A stretch of DNA of 15,992 nt from JAVBKB01 sp031554275 (GTDB lineage Bacteria; Bacillota; Bacilli; JARBTR01). This document shows positions 1 to 8,196 of the stretch, piece after piece. Numbering within the stretch: position 1 is the stretch's first letter; the number at the start of each line of letters is the position of its first letter. Below the pieces are notes generated by a model that was not told the DNA's origin, did not search any database, and saw only the letters and a program-made list of their open reading frames with translations. Made by a program: the position numbers and the translations under genes. The DNA lies in NCBI GenBank assembly GCA_031554275.1, contig JAVBKB010000004.1:1-15992 (forward strand), in the 5' to 3' direction.

Positions 1-2021
1 GTCGCAATCATCCGATGCGCATTACCCATTGGTAGCTCGGTATCAGCATCTAATGTGATCATGTATTTAATGCTTTGGAAGTAAGAAGGGATTACATTAA
101 GTTGAAATGACTTCGTTTTTGTAAGCTGTTCTGTAGCAAACTCTGTCATATGCGAAATCTTTGTATACGCACTTGCAACAAGATTTTGATCCCGTTCTGA
201 CGTAGTTGATTCTTTAACAAGCGGTTTTGCTGCTACATCCCCAGACTGTTGGTTCTGCTCAAAACTTGTTGACTTACTTCCTCTCAAGAGCTCGACAAAT
301 TCAACAAGCTTACCACGTTTTCGCTCCCAGCCCATATAGACACCCTCTTGCTGGTTCCAGACACGTCTTCGTTGGAATAGGTGAAAGTACTGCCCAGTTT
401 CCTTGGTGTACAATTGGTTAAGCGCAGCAATTCGACCTTGAGCAAATTGGATCAAGTTAGCGTCACTGGCATGATGTTCTACTTTTGAATCTGTGAAATC
501 ACTCAGTAATGCAAAGTAAATATTTTGATCACGACAACTGAGGTAATGCAACTCTAACCGATCAACTAGCTCCTGAACCTCTTCCTTCGTTGACCAAATC
601 ACAGGAATCACAACAAGAGAAGTGGCTTCTTCAGGAATTCCTTTGGAATAATCATATCGAAGCAATGGTTTTGGGCGCACAGTTAGCTCAATCCCAGTAT
701 GTAGCCACGTCACAACCCATTCGCTAGCAAGAATGATTCCTGCGTCAGCAATGATCCCCCACTCCAGAAAATGATGCGGTTTTCCAAAGCCTAACCAAAG
801 GATGAACATCACTGTGAAGACCGCAAAGAAACCAAGCAAGTATGAAAAGTAGTTTTTTATCGAAGTGGGTGCAAGCTTCGCAAGTTTCTGTGCTTTTGGC
901 TGACAACAGGTTTGGAGTGATGTAATTAACAACTCAATCCCTTTTGCCTCAAGTAAGTAATAGGCGACAAAGGTTGCCCGACTGTACTGCTGAACATCGG
1001 TATTACGGATTAACTCATTCTCAATTTCCTTACGGGAAAGAGCAATGGCTTGTGTTGCCACAAGGTTCTCAGTAACATGAAGCTTTTCAGCCAACACTTC
1101 AATTTGTTGCAGAATTTGATTGCGACTTTCTGTATCCAATTCAACATAGTTACCTGTTGGTTCATTTTTCAACGATTGATCAACAACACTAATTTGTGTA
1201 AACACTTCATCCCATGATCTTCGCTCATTCTTGCGCAGACTTGTAATGATGTTCCCTGCGATCAGTTGATAGTTCGCTTGTAGACTGTGTTCGTAAGAAA
1301 TAATTTGATTCAGGTCACCTGTATTCTCAAAACGACAGCTTAACCAATCGTGAACCGTTTCTGTTTCGTCAGCAAATTCGCGCAAGTGGCTGATGAGATG
1401 GACAATCCAAGGACCAGAAAGTGGTGTAGTTTGCCCAAGGCGCTCTAGCTCAACATTCAATGACTCTGCGGTAATCTTTTCTGTATCTAGCTTCGATACA
1501 AATTGCTCCACCTGATGACAAATTTCCTTTCGAGAGCGAACTTCCTTCATTAAGGTTGCGAAATGTTGAATTAAGCTGATTCTTAGTAACAGCGGAATCG
1601 CTCTGATCTCTGCAATTGTGAGTGCAGATACCTTTTGATAAGCATTGATATATTGCACCAATGTATCATCTTGGATCGCACCATTCACTTCATCTAAATA
1701 ATGATTCAAAATGGACTGCACACGCAGTTGAAGTTGATTATTTACTAGCGGCAGCTTGCGGATAAGCGGATCCTTCAGATTCGTATGTACTTCAAACGCC
1801 TGTTCTTCAATGAACTCCATATTATCTAGCAACCATGATTCCGCAACTTGCCCACAACAGGCTGGTGATGCTTGCAGGGATAACATAAATTTCCGTAGGC
1901 TAACTAGTGCGTGATCAAAGTGTTGCATGATTCGTTTTGATGAAAGCTTCCGCTTACTGACAATATGTTGTAGCGCTAACTTGTGAGCGTTATCAATTAA
2001 AGATTCCATGTAATTGGTCAT
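1..2021 (-). CDS. Cyclic beta-1,2-glucan synthase-like protein (GT84), N-terminal part, cut by window edge
   Basis: An open frame runs without a stop from ATG at 2021 to the left edge (673 codons); the rest lies outside. The start has a good ribosome site (GGTGGAGG, 4 nt before ATG). After about 380 residues of mostly helical soluble sequence comes a hydrophobic segment (about residues 387-410, YFSYLLGFFAVFTVMF), a second weaker one (about 420-440), and then the GT84 signature blocks of NdvB/ChvB proteins: KGIPEEATSLVVIP, LELHYLSCRDQNIYFALLSDFTD, FQRRRVWNQQEG, GWERKRGKL. The fragment ends in ITLDADTELPMG, where D658-A-D660 is the nucleotide-sugar/metal site. Family members are very long (about 2,800 residues) with a C-terminal GH94 domain and build cyclic beta-1,2-glucan from UDP-glucose at the membrane. 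The domain call is firm; the product, and whether the GH94 part is present here, are inference. It is divergent from gpx. Confidence 0.85.
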   Translation of the reverse strand, partial: MTNYMESLIDNAHKLALQHIVSKRKLSSKRIMQHFDHALVSLRKFMLSLQASPACCGQVAESWLLDNMEFIEEQAFEVHTNLKDPLIRKLPLVNNQLQLRVQSILNHYLDEVNGAIQDDTLVQYINAYQKVSALTIAEIRAIPLLLRISLIQHFATLMKEVRSRKEICHQVEQFVSKLDTEKITAESLNVELERLGQTTPLSGPWIVHLISHLREFADETETVHDWLSCRFENTGDLNQIISYEHSLQANYQLIAGNIITSLRKNERRSWDEVFTQISVVDQSLKNEPTGNYVELDTESRNQILQQIEVLAEKLHVTENLVATQAIALSRKEIENELIRNTDVQQYSRATFVAYYLLEAKGIELLITSLQTCCQPKAQKLAKLAPTSIKNYFSYLLGFFAVFTVMFILWLGFGKPHHFLEWGIIADAGIILASEWVVTWLHTGIELTVRPKPLLRYDYSKGIPEEATSLVVIPVIWSTKEEVQELVDRLELHYLSCRDQNIYFALLSDFTDSKVEHHASDANLIQFAQGRIAALNQLYTKETGQYFHLFQRRRVWNQQEGVYMGWERKRGKLVEFVELLRGSKSTSFEQNQQSGDVAAKPLVKESTTSERDQNLVASAYTKISHMTEFATEQLTKTKSFQLNVIPSYFQSIKYMITLDADTELPMGNAHRMIA

Positions 2022-2082
2022 TTTGCCTCCACCGTGTTTTCAATGCTATTTTGCTAAAATTGTCTTAAGATTGAGAATTACT

Positions 2083-2112
2083 CTTATAGAGGTTGCCCGA
2101 AAAATTGCTAAT
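2083..2112 (-). promoter_or_regulatory. Candidate sigma-A promoter of the GT84 gene
   Basis: On the minus strand TTAGCA (2112-2107) and TATAAG (2088-2083) are separated by 18 nt. This would start transcription near 2076 and give a leader of about 55 nt before the GT84 start. The -10 matches five of six consensus bases and the -35 four of six. The surrounding DNA is very A+T-rich, so a chance match is possible. Confidence 0.4.
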
Positions 2113-2252
2113 TTATAAAAAAATTAATGAATAACTTGATAAATTTCACGAAATTAATAAGACTCTATATTTTAAGGATTCTATATCATGAGTGTGAACA
2201 TATTTTTATGGATACTGTAATTACAATTAGGATAAGTATGGGAGGAATTCAG

Positions 2253-2729
2253 ATGTCCATTTATGATTTCACAGTTTTCACAAATACCAATGAAGAAATT
2301 CCTATTAGCAACTATCAAGATAAGGTCATGCTTATTGTAAATACTGCAAGTAAATGTGGACTTACCCCACAATTTCAAGGACTTCAGGAGCTATATGATG
2401 AATATCAGGAAGGCGATTTCGTTGTATTAGGATTCCCATGTGGGCAGTTTGCCAATCAAGAGTTTGCAGACGGAGAGGAAGCGGCTTCTTTCTGTCAGAA
2501 AAACTACGGAGTAACCTTTCCCATGTTTGCTAAAGTGGATGTCAACGGTATCAATGCTCATCCCTTGTTCGCCTACCTCACAAAAGCCAAGAAAGGCTTC
2601 CTTGGCACAAAAAAGATTAAATGGAATTTCAACAAGTTTCTCGTTGATCGTAGTGGGAAAGTCGTGAAAAGATATCCACCAACCACAAAACCAGAGAAAA
2701 TTGCAGATGATATTGAAAAGCTGCTTTGA
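2253..2729 (+). CDS. gpx: Glutathione peroxidase family thiol peroxidase (probably thioredoxin-dependent)
   Basis: The 158-residue protein is full length for bacterial Gpx/BsaA. It reduces hydrogen peroxide and organic hydroperoxides in the cytoplasm. Peroxidatic Cys35 sits in NTASKCGLTPQ, the second family block is FPCGQFANQE (Cys63, Gln70), Cys81 in FCQKNYGVTFPMF is at the usual resolving-cysteine position, and Trp124 is in KWNFNKFLVD. A cysteine rather than selenocysteine active site plus a resolving cysteine fits the thioredoxin-dependent subgroup; electron donor is inferred from family knowledge. ATG 2253 is chosen over an in-frame upstream ATG (2127) because GGGAGGAA stands 7 nt before it and because the extra 42 residues have no family counterpart. 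The gene is monocistronic, divergent from the GT84 gene and followed by a terminator. Confidence 0.93.
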   Translation: MSIYDFTVFTNTNEEIPISNYQDKVMLIVNTASKCGLTPQFQGLQELYDEYQEGDFVVLGFPCGQFANQEFADGEEAASFCQKNYGVTFPMFAKVDVNGINAHPLFAYLTKAKKGFLGTKKIKWNFNKFLVDRSGKVVKRYPPTTKPEKIADDIEKLL

Positions 2730-2766
2730 AATGTTGGAAATAGTAGCATTAGTTAAGCATGAATAG

Positions 2767-2794
2767 AAAATCGTCCTAACCGGGACGGTTTTTT
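2767..2794 (+). terminator. Rho-independent terminator of gpx
   Basis: AAAATCGTCC (2767-2776) pairs with GGACGGTTTT (2783-2792) around a 6-nt loop, with one T-G wobble, followed by more T. It lies 38 nt after the gpx stop. Confidence 0.85.
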
Positions 2795-2908
2795 CAATTT
2801 TCAAAACTGAATGATTTATCGGGAAAGCAGGATACTTGGCTTAAAGCGGTTGTTTTCCTCAACAATTTCCAAACAATAAGGACATACTGTGCTTGACTTA
2901 AGTACTAG

Positions 2909-2938
2909 TTGCTAAGGTTTTCTTTATGTAATTATGCT
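2909..2938 (+). promoter_or_regulatory. Possible promoter upstream of the CoA-disulfide reductase gene
   Basis: TTGCTA (2909-2914) and TATGCT (2933-2938) are spaced by 18 nt, giving a start near 2945 and a leader of about 115 nt. The leader holds no structure I recognise. The match is moderate only. Confidence 0.3.
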
Positions 2939-3059
2939 ATAGTTTTATGTAAGCAAATGTTCTACAAAATGGAGTTCAAATTTTAAAAATAATTCATTCA
3001 GAATTTTGCATATTGAGAGAAACACGAAAGTTAAAAAAGAGGATTCTACGGGGGTTACT

Positions 3060-4751
3060 ATGATAAATTCAGCGTCACAAAAAATAATTATTGTTGGTGG
3101 TGTTGCAGGAGGTGCTACTGCGGCAGCTAGGCTTCGCCGTCTAGATGAGCAGGCAGAAATCATTCTGTGTGAACGGGGCGAGTATGTTTCCTTTGCCAAT
3201 TGTGGACTTCCCTATTACATTGGGGACACGATTTCAGAAAGATCAAAATTAATCTTGCAAACTTCACAAAGTTTCTATAATCGATTTCGGATTGATGTCA
3301 GAGTCAAACATGAAGTTATTTCCATCAATCGTTACTCGCAAACTGTCACAATCAAGAATCTTGCAAATGGAGAAACGTATCTGGAATCTTATGATAAGCT
3401 TATCTTATCAACTGGAGCTCTGCCGATTAATCCCATTCAAGAAATGAATTATATAAGAGAATCAGCTGTTGCGAAAACTCCTGAGAAGTATTTTTCCTTA
3501 CGTAATATTCCTGACTCAGATCGGATCAAAGATCACATAGATACTTATCGACCAAATTCAGCCATCATTGTTGGAGCTGGGTTAATTGGGCTTGAAATGG
3601 CAGAAAACCTTCACAAAATATTAATTGACGTCACCTTGATTGATTCTGCCGATCAAGTACTCCCACAACTAGACATCGAACTCGCGAGTGAAGTGAAAAC
3701 CTATTTAGAGAAGAATAGGGTTGAAATAGAACTTGGTTGCAGTATCAAAAAAATGGTTGATAAAGGAATTCATCTAGAAATCACCTTGAGTAATGGACGG
3801 GTCCTTGAAACAGAAATGCTGCTGTTTGCAGTTGGTGTGAGACCAGACACCTACCTTGCTAAGAATGCAGAACTTGCTCTTAATGAGCGAGGTTATATCC
3901 AAGTGAGCGAGCATATGCTAACTACTGATCCAAATATTTATGCAGTTGGCGACGCTGTAGAAATCACAAATTTTATCACAAAACAACCAGATTGGATACC
4001 ACTCGCTAGTCCTGCCAACAAGCAGGGGCGGATAGCTGCTGATAATATTTGCGGTATTAATAGCCGTTATGGCGGAACACAAGGATCTACAATCTTAAAG
4101 GTATTCGACCTAACGATTGCCGCAACAGGTATCCATGAAAGAACCGCAAAACGTCTTGAGATCGATTACGAGAAAATTTTCACCTATTCAGATAGCCATG
4201 CTAGTTATTACCCTGGCGCTTCCAAGATATCAATCAAAACTTTGTTCAATCCTAAAACCGGCAAGATTTTGGGTGCACAAATGATTGGTAAAGATGGAGT
4301 TGACAAGCGTTGTGACGTGCTGGCAACTGCGTTGCGATTTGGTGCCACTGCAAAGGATTTGATAGAACTAGAACTGTGCTATGCGCCTCCTTTTTCATCT
4401 GCAAAGGACCCTATCAATATGATTGGGTATGCAATTGAAAATGTTTTGACGAAACGCGTGAGAAATATTCATTGGCATGATGTTGCTGATTTGCCTCGTG
4501 ATAACAGTGTCATTTTTCTCGATACAAGAACTATGGACGAGTTCCTCAACAGTCACATTGCTGGATTTATCAATATTCCACTTGATGAACTTCGTGAGCG
4601 ACTAGATGAATTGGACAGTAGCAAAACCATATACGTCACCTGTCAAGTTGGTTTGCGTGGCTACATTGCAACAAGAATCCTGATGCAGAACGGATTTGAT
4701 GCCTATAACTTGAATGGTGGATTCCGTTTGTGGAAGAGTATTATCGGATAA
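3060..4751 (+). CDS. cdr: CoA-disulfide reductase with C-terminal rhodanese domain
   Basis: The protein has 563 residues from ATG 3060. It is a flavoenzyme that reduces CoA disulfide (or CoA persulfide/polysulfide) with NAD(P)H. Visible in order: FAD-binding GGVAGGATAAARLRR (13-27), the single active cysteine in FANCGLPYYIG (Cys48), NAD(P)-binding VGAGLIGLEMAE (171-182), FAD block YAVGDAVE (294-301), the Tyr-Tyr pair in SYYPGASKISIK (383-384), YAPPFSSAKDPINM (441-454), and a rhodanese domain from about 475 with active loop CQVGLRG (Cys528). The length fits the CoADR-rhodanese fusion class. An in-frame ATG at 3006 exists, but 3060 starts just before the FAD fold and follows GGGGG at 5-nt spacing; that ribosome site is only fair. 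hflX follows after 42 nt, so the two may be co-transcribed. CoA would serve as a low-molecular-weight thiol here. Confidence 0.93.
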   Translation: MINSASQKIIIVGGVAGGATAAARLRRLDEQAEIILCERGEYVSFANCGLPYYIGDTISERSKLILQTSQSFYNRFRIDVRVKHEVISINRYSQTVTIKNLANGETYLESYDKLILSTGALPINPIQEMNYIRESAVAKTPEKYFSLRNIPDSDRIKDHIDTYRPNSAIIVGAGLIGLEMAENLHKILIDVTLIDSADQVLPQLDIELASEVKTYLEKNRVEIELGCSIKKMVDKGIHLEITLSNGRVLETEMLLFAVGVRPDTYLAKNAELALNERGYIQVSEHMLTTDPNIYAVGDAVEITNFITKQPDWIPLASPANKQGRIAADNICGINSRYGGTQGSTILKVFDLTIAATGIHERTAKRLEIDYEKIFTYSDSHASYYPGASKISIKTLFNPKTGKILGAQMIGKDGVDKRCDVLATALRFGATAKDLIELELCYAPPFSSAKDPINMIGYAIENVLTKRVRNIHWHDVADLPRDNSVIFLDTRTMDEFLNSHIAGFINIPLDELRERLDELDSSKTIYVTCQVGLRGYIATRILMQNGFDAYNLNGGFRLWKSIIG

Positions 4752-4793
4752 GCTTTGTTAAAAGCAATTTAGAAAAGGAAAGCGGGAATTTTT

Positions 4794-6038
4794 TTGAACC
4801 ATCAATCGTATGAAAATGCATTATTGGTTAGCTGTCAATTGAATAATGTCGATGATGAAAGCCTTCTTTCTTCTTTAGAGGAATTGGAGTCGCTGACAGA
4901 GACTGCAGGTGGCAAAGCAGTTGCCGTGCTATCACAAAAGCGTGATCGCCCGCATCCTGCCACCTATATTGGAAAAGGTAAGCTAGAAGAGCTTGTTACA
5001 CTAGCGAGTGAGTTAGCACCTGATGTGATTATTTTCAATGATGAGCTATCACCAAGCCAACTACGCAATTTATCCAAAATGCTTGAAGCCAGACTCATTG
5101 ACCGTACACAACTCATTCTAGATATTTTTGCACAAAGAGCCCAATCTCGTGAGGGTAAGCTGCAGGTAGAACTAGCACAACTTAAGTATGCAATGCCGCG
5201 ACTAGTCGGGCAGGGCACAGAACTTTCGCGGCAGGGTGGCGGTATTGGTACACGTGGTCCAGGTGAAACGCAGCTAGAATCAGATCGAAGAAACATTCGC
5301 CGCAAAATCAATGAGATTGAACACCAATTGGCAACGATTGTGAAGCACCGGGAGCGCTATCGAGAACGCCGCAAACGTAACAGCCGCTTCACCTTTGCAA
5401 TTGCTGGTTACACAAATGCAGGTAAATCAACACTGTTCAACAAGCTTACCCAATCTGATGTGTATGAAGAAAACCAACTATTTGCAACGCTCGACCCTAC
5501 AACAAGAGAATGTGCACTCCCTTCAGGTTTTAAGGTGCTAATCAGTGATACAGTAGGCTTTATTCAAGACTTGCCTACATCCCTTATTGCTGCGTTTCGT
5601 TCCACACTTGAAGAAGTCTCTGAATCTGATGCCATCCTTCATGTAGTTGATTCAGCACATCCTAGCTACTTTTTTCATGAACAGACAGTGCAGAAAGTGT
5701 TGAAAGAGCTTGCTGCTGACAAAATTCCGCAGCTGACCGTTTATAATAAGAAAGACCTCTCCAACTTAGCATTCCTGCCAAGTGCTAATCAGGAAATGAT
5801 CCATATTTCCGCACTTAACTCGGAAGACCTCAATAAAGCGCTTGCTGCAATGGAGAAGATGGTGGTCGCACAAATGATTGAATACACTGTATCGCTACAA
5901 GCTGACGATGGCAAACTGATCGCTCAATTAAAAGACGAAACAATTGTCCATGAAATCACCTTTCATGAGGAAGACAGCACCTATAAGATTCAGGGTTTTG
6001 CCCTTGAAAACCACCCTATTATGAAATTGCTGAAATGA
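4794..6038 (+). CDS. hflX: GTPase HflX, ribosome-splitting/stress GTPase
   Basis: A 414-residue protein starting with TTG at 4794 (GGGA 6 nt upstream, GGAA further away). HflX binds the 50S subunit and rescues stalled ribosomes under heat or other stress. The N-terminal HflX domain ends with the glycine-rich block VGQGTELSRQGGGIGTRGPG (138-157), followed by a basic coiled-coil (about 165-197) and the G domain: G1 GYTNAGKST (205-213), G2 FATLDPTTR (230-238), G3 DTVGF (252-256), G4 NKKD (318-321), G5 SAL (339-341). All GTP-binding motifs are intact. The length is normal for Bacillota HflX. It lies 42 nt behind the CoA-disulfide reductase gene with no terminator between, so a shared stress transcript is likely. 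Confidence 0.95.
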   Translation: MNHQSYENALLVSCQLNNVDDESLLSSLEELESLTETAGGKAVAVLSQKRDRPHPATYIGKGKLEELVTLASELAPDVIIFNDELSPSQLRNLSKMLEARLIDRTQLILDIFAQRAQSREGKLQVELAQLKYAMPRLVGQGTELSRQGGGIGTRGPGETQLESDRRNIRRKINEIEHQLATIVKHRERYRERRKRNSRFTFAIAGYTNAGKSTLFNKLTQSDVYEENQLFATLDPTTRECALPSGFKVLISDTVGFIQDLPTSLIAAFRSTLEEVSESDAILHVVDSAHPSYFFHEQTVQKVLKELAADKIPQLTVYNKKDLSNLAFLPSANQEMIHISALNSEDLNKALAAMEKMVVAQMIEYTVSLQADDGKLIAQLKDETIVHEITFHEEDSTYKIQGFALENHPIMKLLK

Positions 6039-6061
6039 TAACTGTCATTTCAGTTTTTTTT
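6030..6061 (+). terminator. Terminator of hflX, overlapping its stop codon
   Basis: A perfect 9-bp stem CTGAAATGA (6030-6038) / TCATTTCAG (6045-6053) with a 6-nt loop is followed by eight T. The 5' arm contains the last codons and the TGA stop of hflX. Confidence 0.93.
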
Positions 6062-6095
6062 GTACATGCTGGACTTATCCCGGCATAATTTTCAA

Positions 6096-6155
6096 AGACG
6101 AGGAATAATTTACGAAGGATAGCGGACTATCCTAGAAAATTATAATGAAGTGTCT
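6096..6155. repeat. Imperfect inverted repeat / potential RNA hairpin of about 60 nt
   Basis: The core AGGATAG (6116-6122) / CTATCCT (6127-6133) closes a CGGA loop. Beyond an internal loop, ATAATTT (6105-6111) pairs with AAATTAT (6137-6143), and further out AGAC (6096-6099) with GTCT (6152-6155). No T-run follows on either strand, so it is not a normal terminator. Its function is unknown. Confidence 0.55.
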
Positions 6156-6238
6156 GGGAATTTTTTCACGAGTTCCAAGTTGACAATTTGGATTAATTCC
6201 TGTGAAAATCAATGAAAAATCAGCAGCTCGTCCTATAC

Positions 6239-6302
6239 AAAAAAAGTTCCCCCTATAGACAGGATTTCGTCTGTCGCAAGGAGGAACTTTGTCTCTTTTT
6301 TT
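6239..6302 (-). terminator. Terminator of the dctA-like gene, possibly bidirectional, with a nested stem
   Basis: Plus-strand AAAGTTCCCCC (6243-6253) faces GGAGGAACTTT (6280-6290); as minus-strand RNA all 11 positions pair, one as a wobble. Inside it GACAG (6258-6262) pairs with CTGTC (6271-6275). The minus strand continues into a T-run (plus A 6239-6245), and the plus strand also runs into T (6296-6302), so it could act in both directions. It lies 74 nt or more beyond the dctA stop. Confidence 0.85.
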
Positions 6303-6375
6303 GGAGCTGTATTTTGGTACTGTGTGTTTTACCGAAGCGGTTGTTGCCTCTTTCTATATATTCAATCTCTAAAAT

Positions 6376-8196
6376 TTAAGTTTTTGCTAATGCCCTGGCA
6401 TTCTGTTCATCATCAAATTCATTCTCTGATTTAGAAATAACAATTGTTGCTACCCCATTACCAATCAAGTTAGTAACAGCACGTGCTTCTGACATGAATT
6501 TATCTACACCAACAATTAGCATTAATCCCGCTACTGGTATAGTTGGGAATGCTGCAAGGGTTGCTGCAAGGGTAATCAGTCCCGATCCAGCTACTCCAGC
6601 TGCCCCCTTCGAGGTCAACAACAAGATCCCCATCAATGTCAGTTGATCCCATAACGACATATCAACTCCCATTGCTTGCGCAATAAACATAGATGCCATT
6701 GACAGGTAGATCGACGTTCCGTCTAGATTGAACGAGTAGCCCGTTGGAACGACTAAACCAACAACTGATTTAGAACAACCAAAGTTCTCTAGCTTTTTCA
6801 TCATCCTTGGTAATGCAGTTTCGGATGAAGATGTACCAATTACCAAGAAGATTTCTTCTTTGATATATGCAAGGAATTTGAAAATACTAAATTTATAGTA
6901 ATAACAAATGGCTCCTAATACGATGAAGATGAAGAATGCCATTGTTAAGTAAACATTTGCTAATAAGAATCCTAGTGATTTCAATGACTCTAGGCCATAT
7001 ATCCCAACAGTGTTCGCAAGTGCTCCAAACGCTGCAATTGGTGAAATCCTCATAATGATCGCTACAATTCCAAACAGGATCTCTGAAAAATTTTCAAATA
7101 GCGATAGAACTGGCTTAGAACGTGCACCCATTGCTGCTGCTACTGCACCGAATAAGACGGCAGCAAATAGAACTGGCAATAGATCTCCCTTAGAAACTGC
7201 TGCAATTAAGTTGTCAGGAATAATATCCATGAAGAACTTAACAACACCATCAAAACCATGTGGCACCTCTTTTGCAGAATCCACATATTTAGACGCATCT
7301 AGCTTGGTAGGATCACCGATTGGGAAGCCGTTTCCTGGCTTGAAAATATTCACAATCACTAAACCAATAAAAAGCGCAAAAGTTGTGACAATTTCAAAAT
7401 AGATTAAGGCTTTACCACCGATACGACCAACCTTCTTTAGGTCGCCCATATTTCCAATTCCAATGACGACAGTCAAGAAAATAATTGGCGGAATAACCAT
7501 CTTAATGAGCTTCAAGAAAGCATCAAATAATAGTTTCAATCTTTCTGGTAGCTTCTCAATTGTTTCGCTTTCGCCCTCAGCGATTTGCTTGGCGGTAATC
7601 AAGTCACCTTTCTTTAGAGTGACATCCTTTGGAATCTCGATACTCCAATTCCCATCCGCATCAACAGTTGTTGTGGCTTTACCTCCATTAATAAAGGCAA
7701 CTCTAACTGTCTCTCCTGCTTCTGCCTTACCCGTAATCGTTTTGGCTCCAACATCCACTGGATAAACAGAAGTGGCATGTTCTTTCTTCTCACTTGGTTT
7801 CACCACAGTTACTTTTGCGGCTGGAGAAGACTCTTTTTCATTCGTTTGAGAGATGGTGACTACATCTTTTTCATTTAATGTAACACCTGAAGGGATTGAC
7901 GCTGACCATTTACCTTTTTCATCAACAGTTGCAGTTCCTTTTGTTTCATCAGGAAAAGCGATGTTAACAGTTTCACCCGCTTTACCAAAACCTGTAATCT
8001 GCGTATCGCCAGTTTTGATTGCATTTACAATTGGTGCTGTAACTGCACTTGCTCTTGGCGCTTCTGTTACTTTGATATTTGTAATTGGCGGTTGTTGATT
8101 TGTGTAGTTGTTACAGTAATACCCCACGGCAATACCCAAAATAATTGCGACAACAACTTGAAACGTTAGGTTCTTAAAAATGCTTTTTTTCTTCAT
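6376..8196 (-). CDS. dctA: C4-dicarboxylate:cation symporter (DctA type) carrying two inserted Ig-like domains
   Basis: The symporter part is complete: TM1 (residues 13-27 from this start), FLKLIKMVIPPIIFLTVVIG starting TM2, GTSSSETALPRM (454-465), PTGYSFNLDGTSIY (484-497), SKGAAGVAGSGL (529-540) and FMSEARAVTNLIGNG (567-581). These match DctA, which takes up succinate, fumarate and malate with cations, more closely than glutamate GltP/GltT. DctA is normally about 420-440 residues; this one has 606. The excess lies between TM1 and TM2, facing outside, and consists of two similar beta-rich repeats (about 54-132 and 144-212): AGETVNIAF...TVDEKGKWSASIPSGVTL and AGETVRVAF...TVDADGNWSIEIPKDVTL, typical of bacterial Ig (Big) domains. 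ATG 8196 (MKKKSIFKN) fits the family; an in-frame ATG at 8226 would add ten residues. Neither has a clear ribosome site, so the start is uncertain. Confidence 0.88.
   Translation of the reverse strand: MKKKSIFKNLTFQVVVAIILGIAVGYYCNNYTNQQPPITNIKVTEAPRASAVTAPIVNAIKTGDTQITGFGKAGETVNIAFPDETKGTATVDEKGKWSASIPSGVTLNEKDVVTISQTNEKESSPAAKVTVVKPSEKKEHATSVYPVDVGAKTITGKAEAGETVRVAFINGGKATTTVDADGNWSIEIPKDVTLKKGDLITAKQIAEGESETIEKLPERLKLLFDAFLKLIKMVIPPIIFLTVVIGIGNMGDLKKVGRIGGKALIYFEIVTTFALFIGLVIVNIFKPGNGFPIGDPTKLDASKYVDSAKEVPHGFDGVVKFFMDIIPDNLIAAVSKGDLLPVLFAAVLFGAVAAAMGARSKPVLSLFENFSEILFGIVAIIMRISPIAAFGALANTVGIYGLESLKSLGFLLANVYLTMAFFIFIVLGAICYYYKFSIFKFLAYIKEEIFLVIGTSSSETALPRMMKKLENFGCSKSVVGLVVPTGYSFNLDGTSIYLSMASMFIAQAMGVDMSLWDQLTLMGILLLTSKGAAGVAGSGLITLAATLAAFPTIPVAGLMLIVGVDKFMSEARAVTNLIGNGVATIVISKSENEFDDEQNARALAKT

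Larger units (their letters stand above)
6062..6375. other. Intergenic region between convergent hflX and dctA-like genes
   Basis: No convincing coding frame was found here. The stretch holds a long imperfect inverted repeat (6096-6155) and a two-stem bidirectional terminator (6239-6302), both listed separately. A TTGACA at 6180-6185 has only a poor -10 (TGAAAA, 6203-6208) at 17 nt, so an independent transcript ending at the terminator is possible but weakly supported. Confidence 0.6.

Noticed and set aside
227..421. Plus-strand frame of 64 codons
   Set aside because: It is antisense to the GT84 coding sequence, whose motifs are clear in the minus frame.
2188..2220. Ten-codon frame (MSVNIFLWIL) with AAGGA upstream, in the gpx leader
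   Set aside because: Too short and hydrophobic by chance in A+T-rich DNA; no attenuator or regulatory codon run follows it.
2427..2804. Minus-strand frame of 125 codons opposite gpx
   Set aside because: Antisense of a fully conserved Gpx sequence and running through its terminator.
2896..2910. Run of short palindromes (ACTTAAGT, AGTACT, ACTAGT) before the CoA-disulfide reductase gene
   Set aside because: Overlapping 6-8 bp palindromes are common in such sequence and match no known operator.
7010..8098. Three plus-strand open frames opposite the dctA-like gene
   Set aside because: They are complements of the hydrophobic symporter and Ig repeats, with no ribosome sites or family features.
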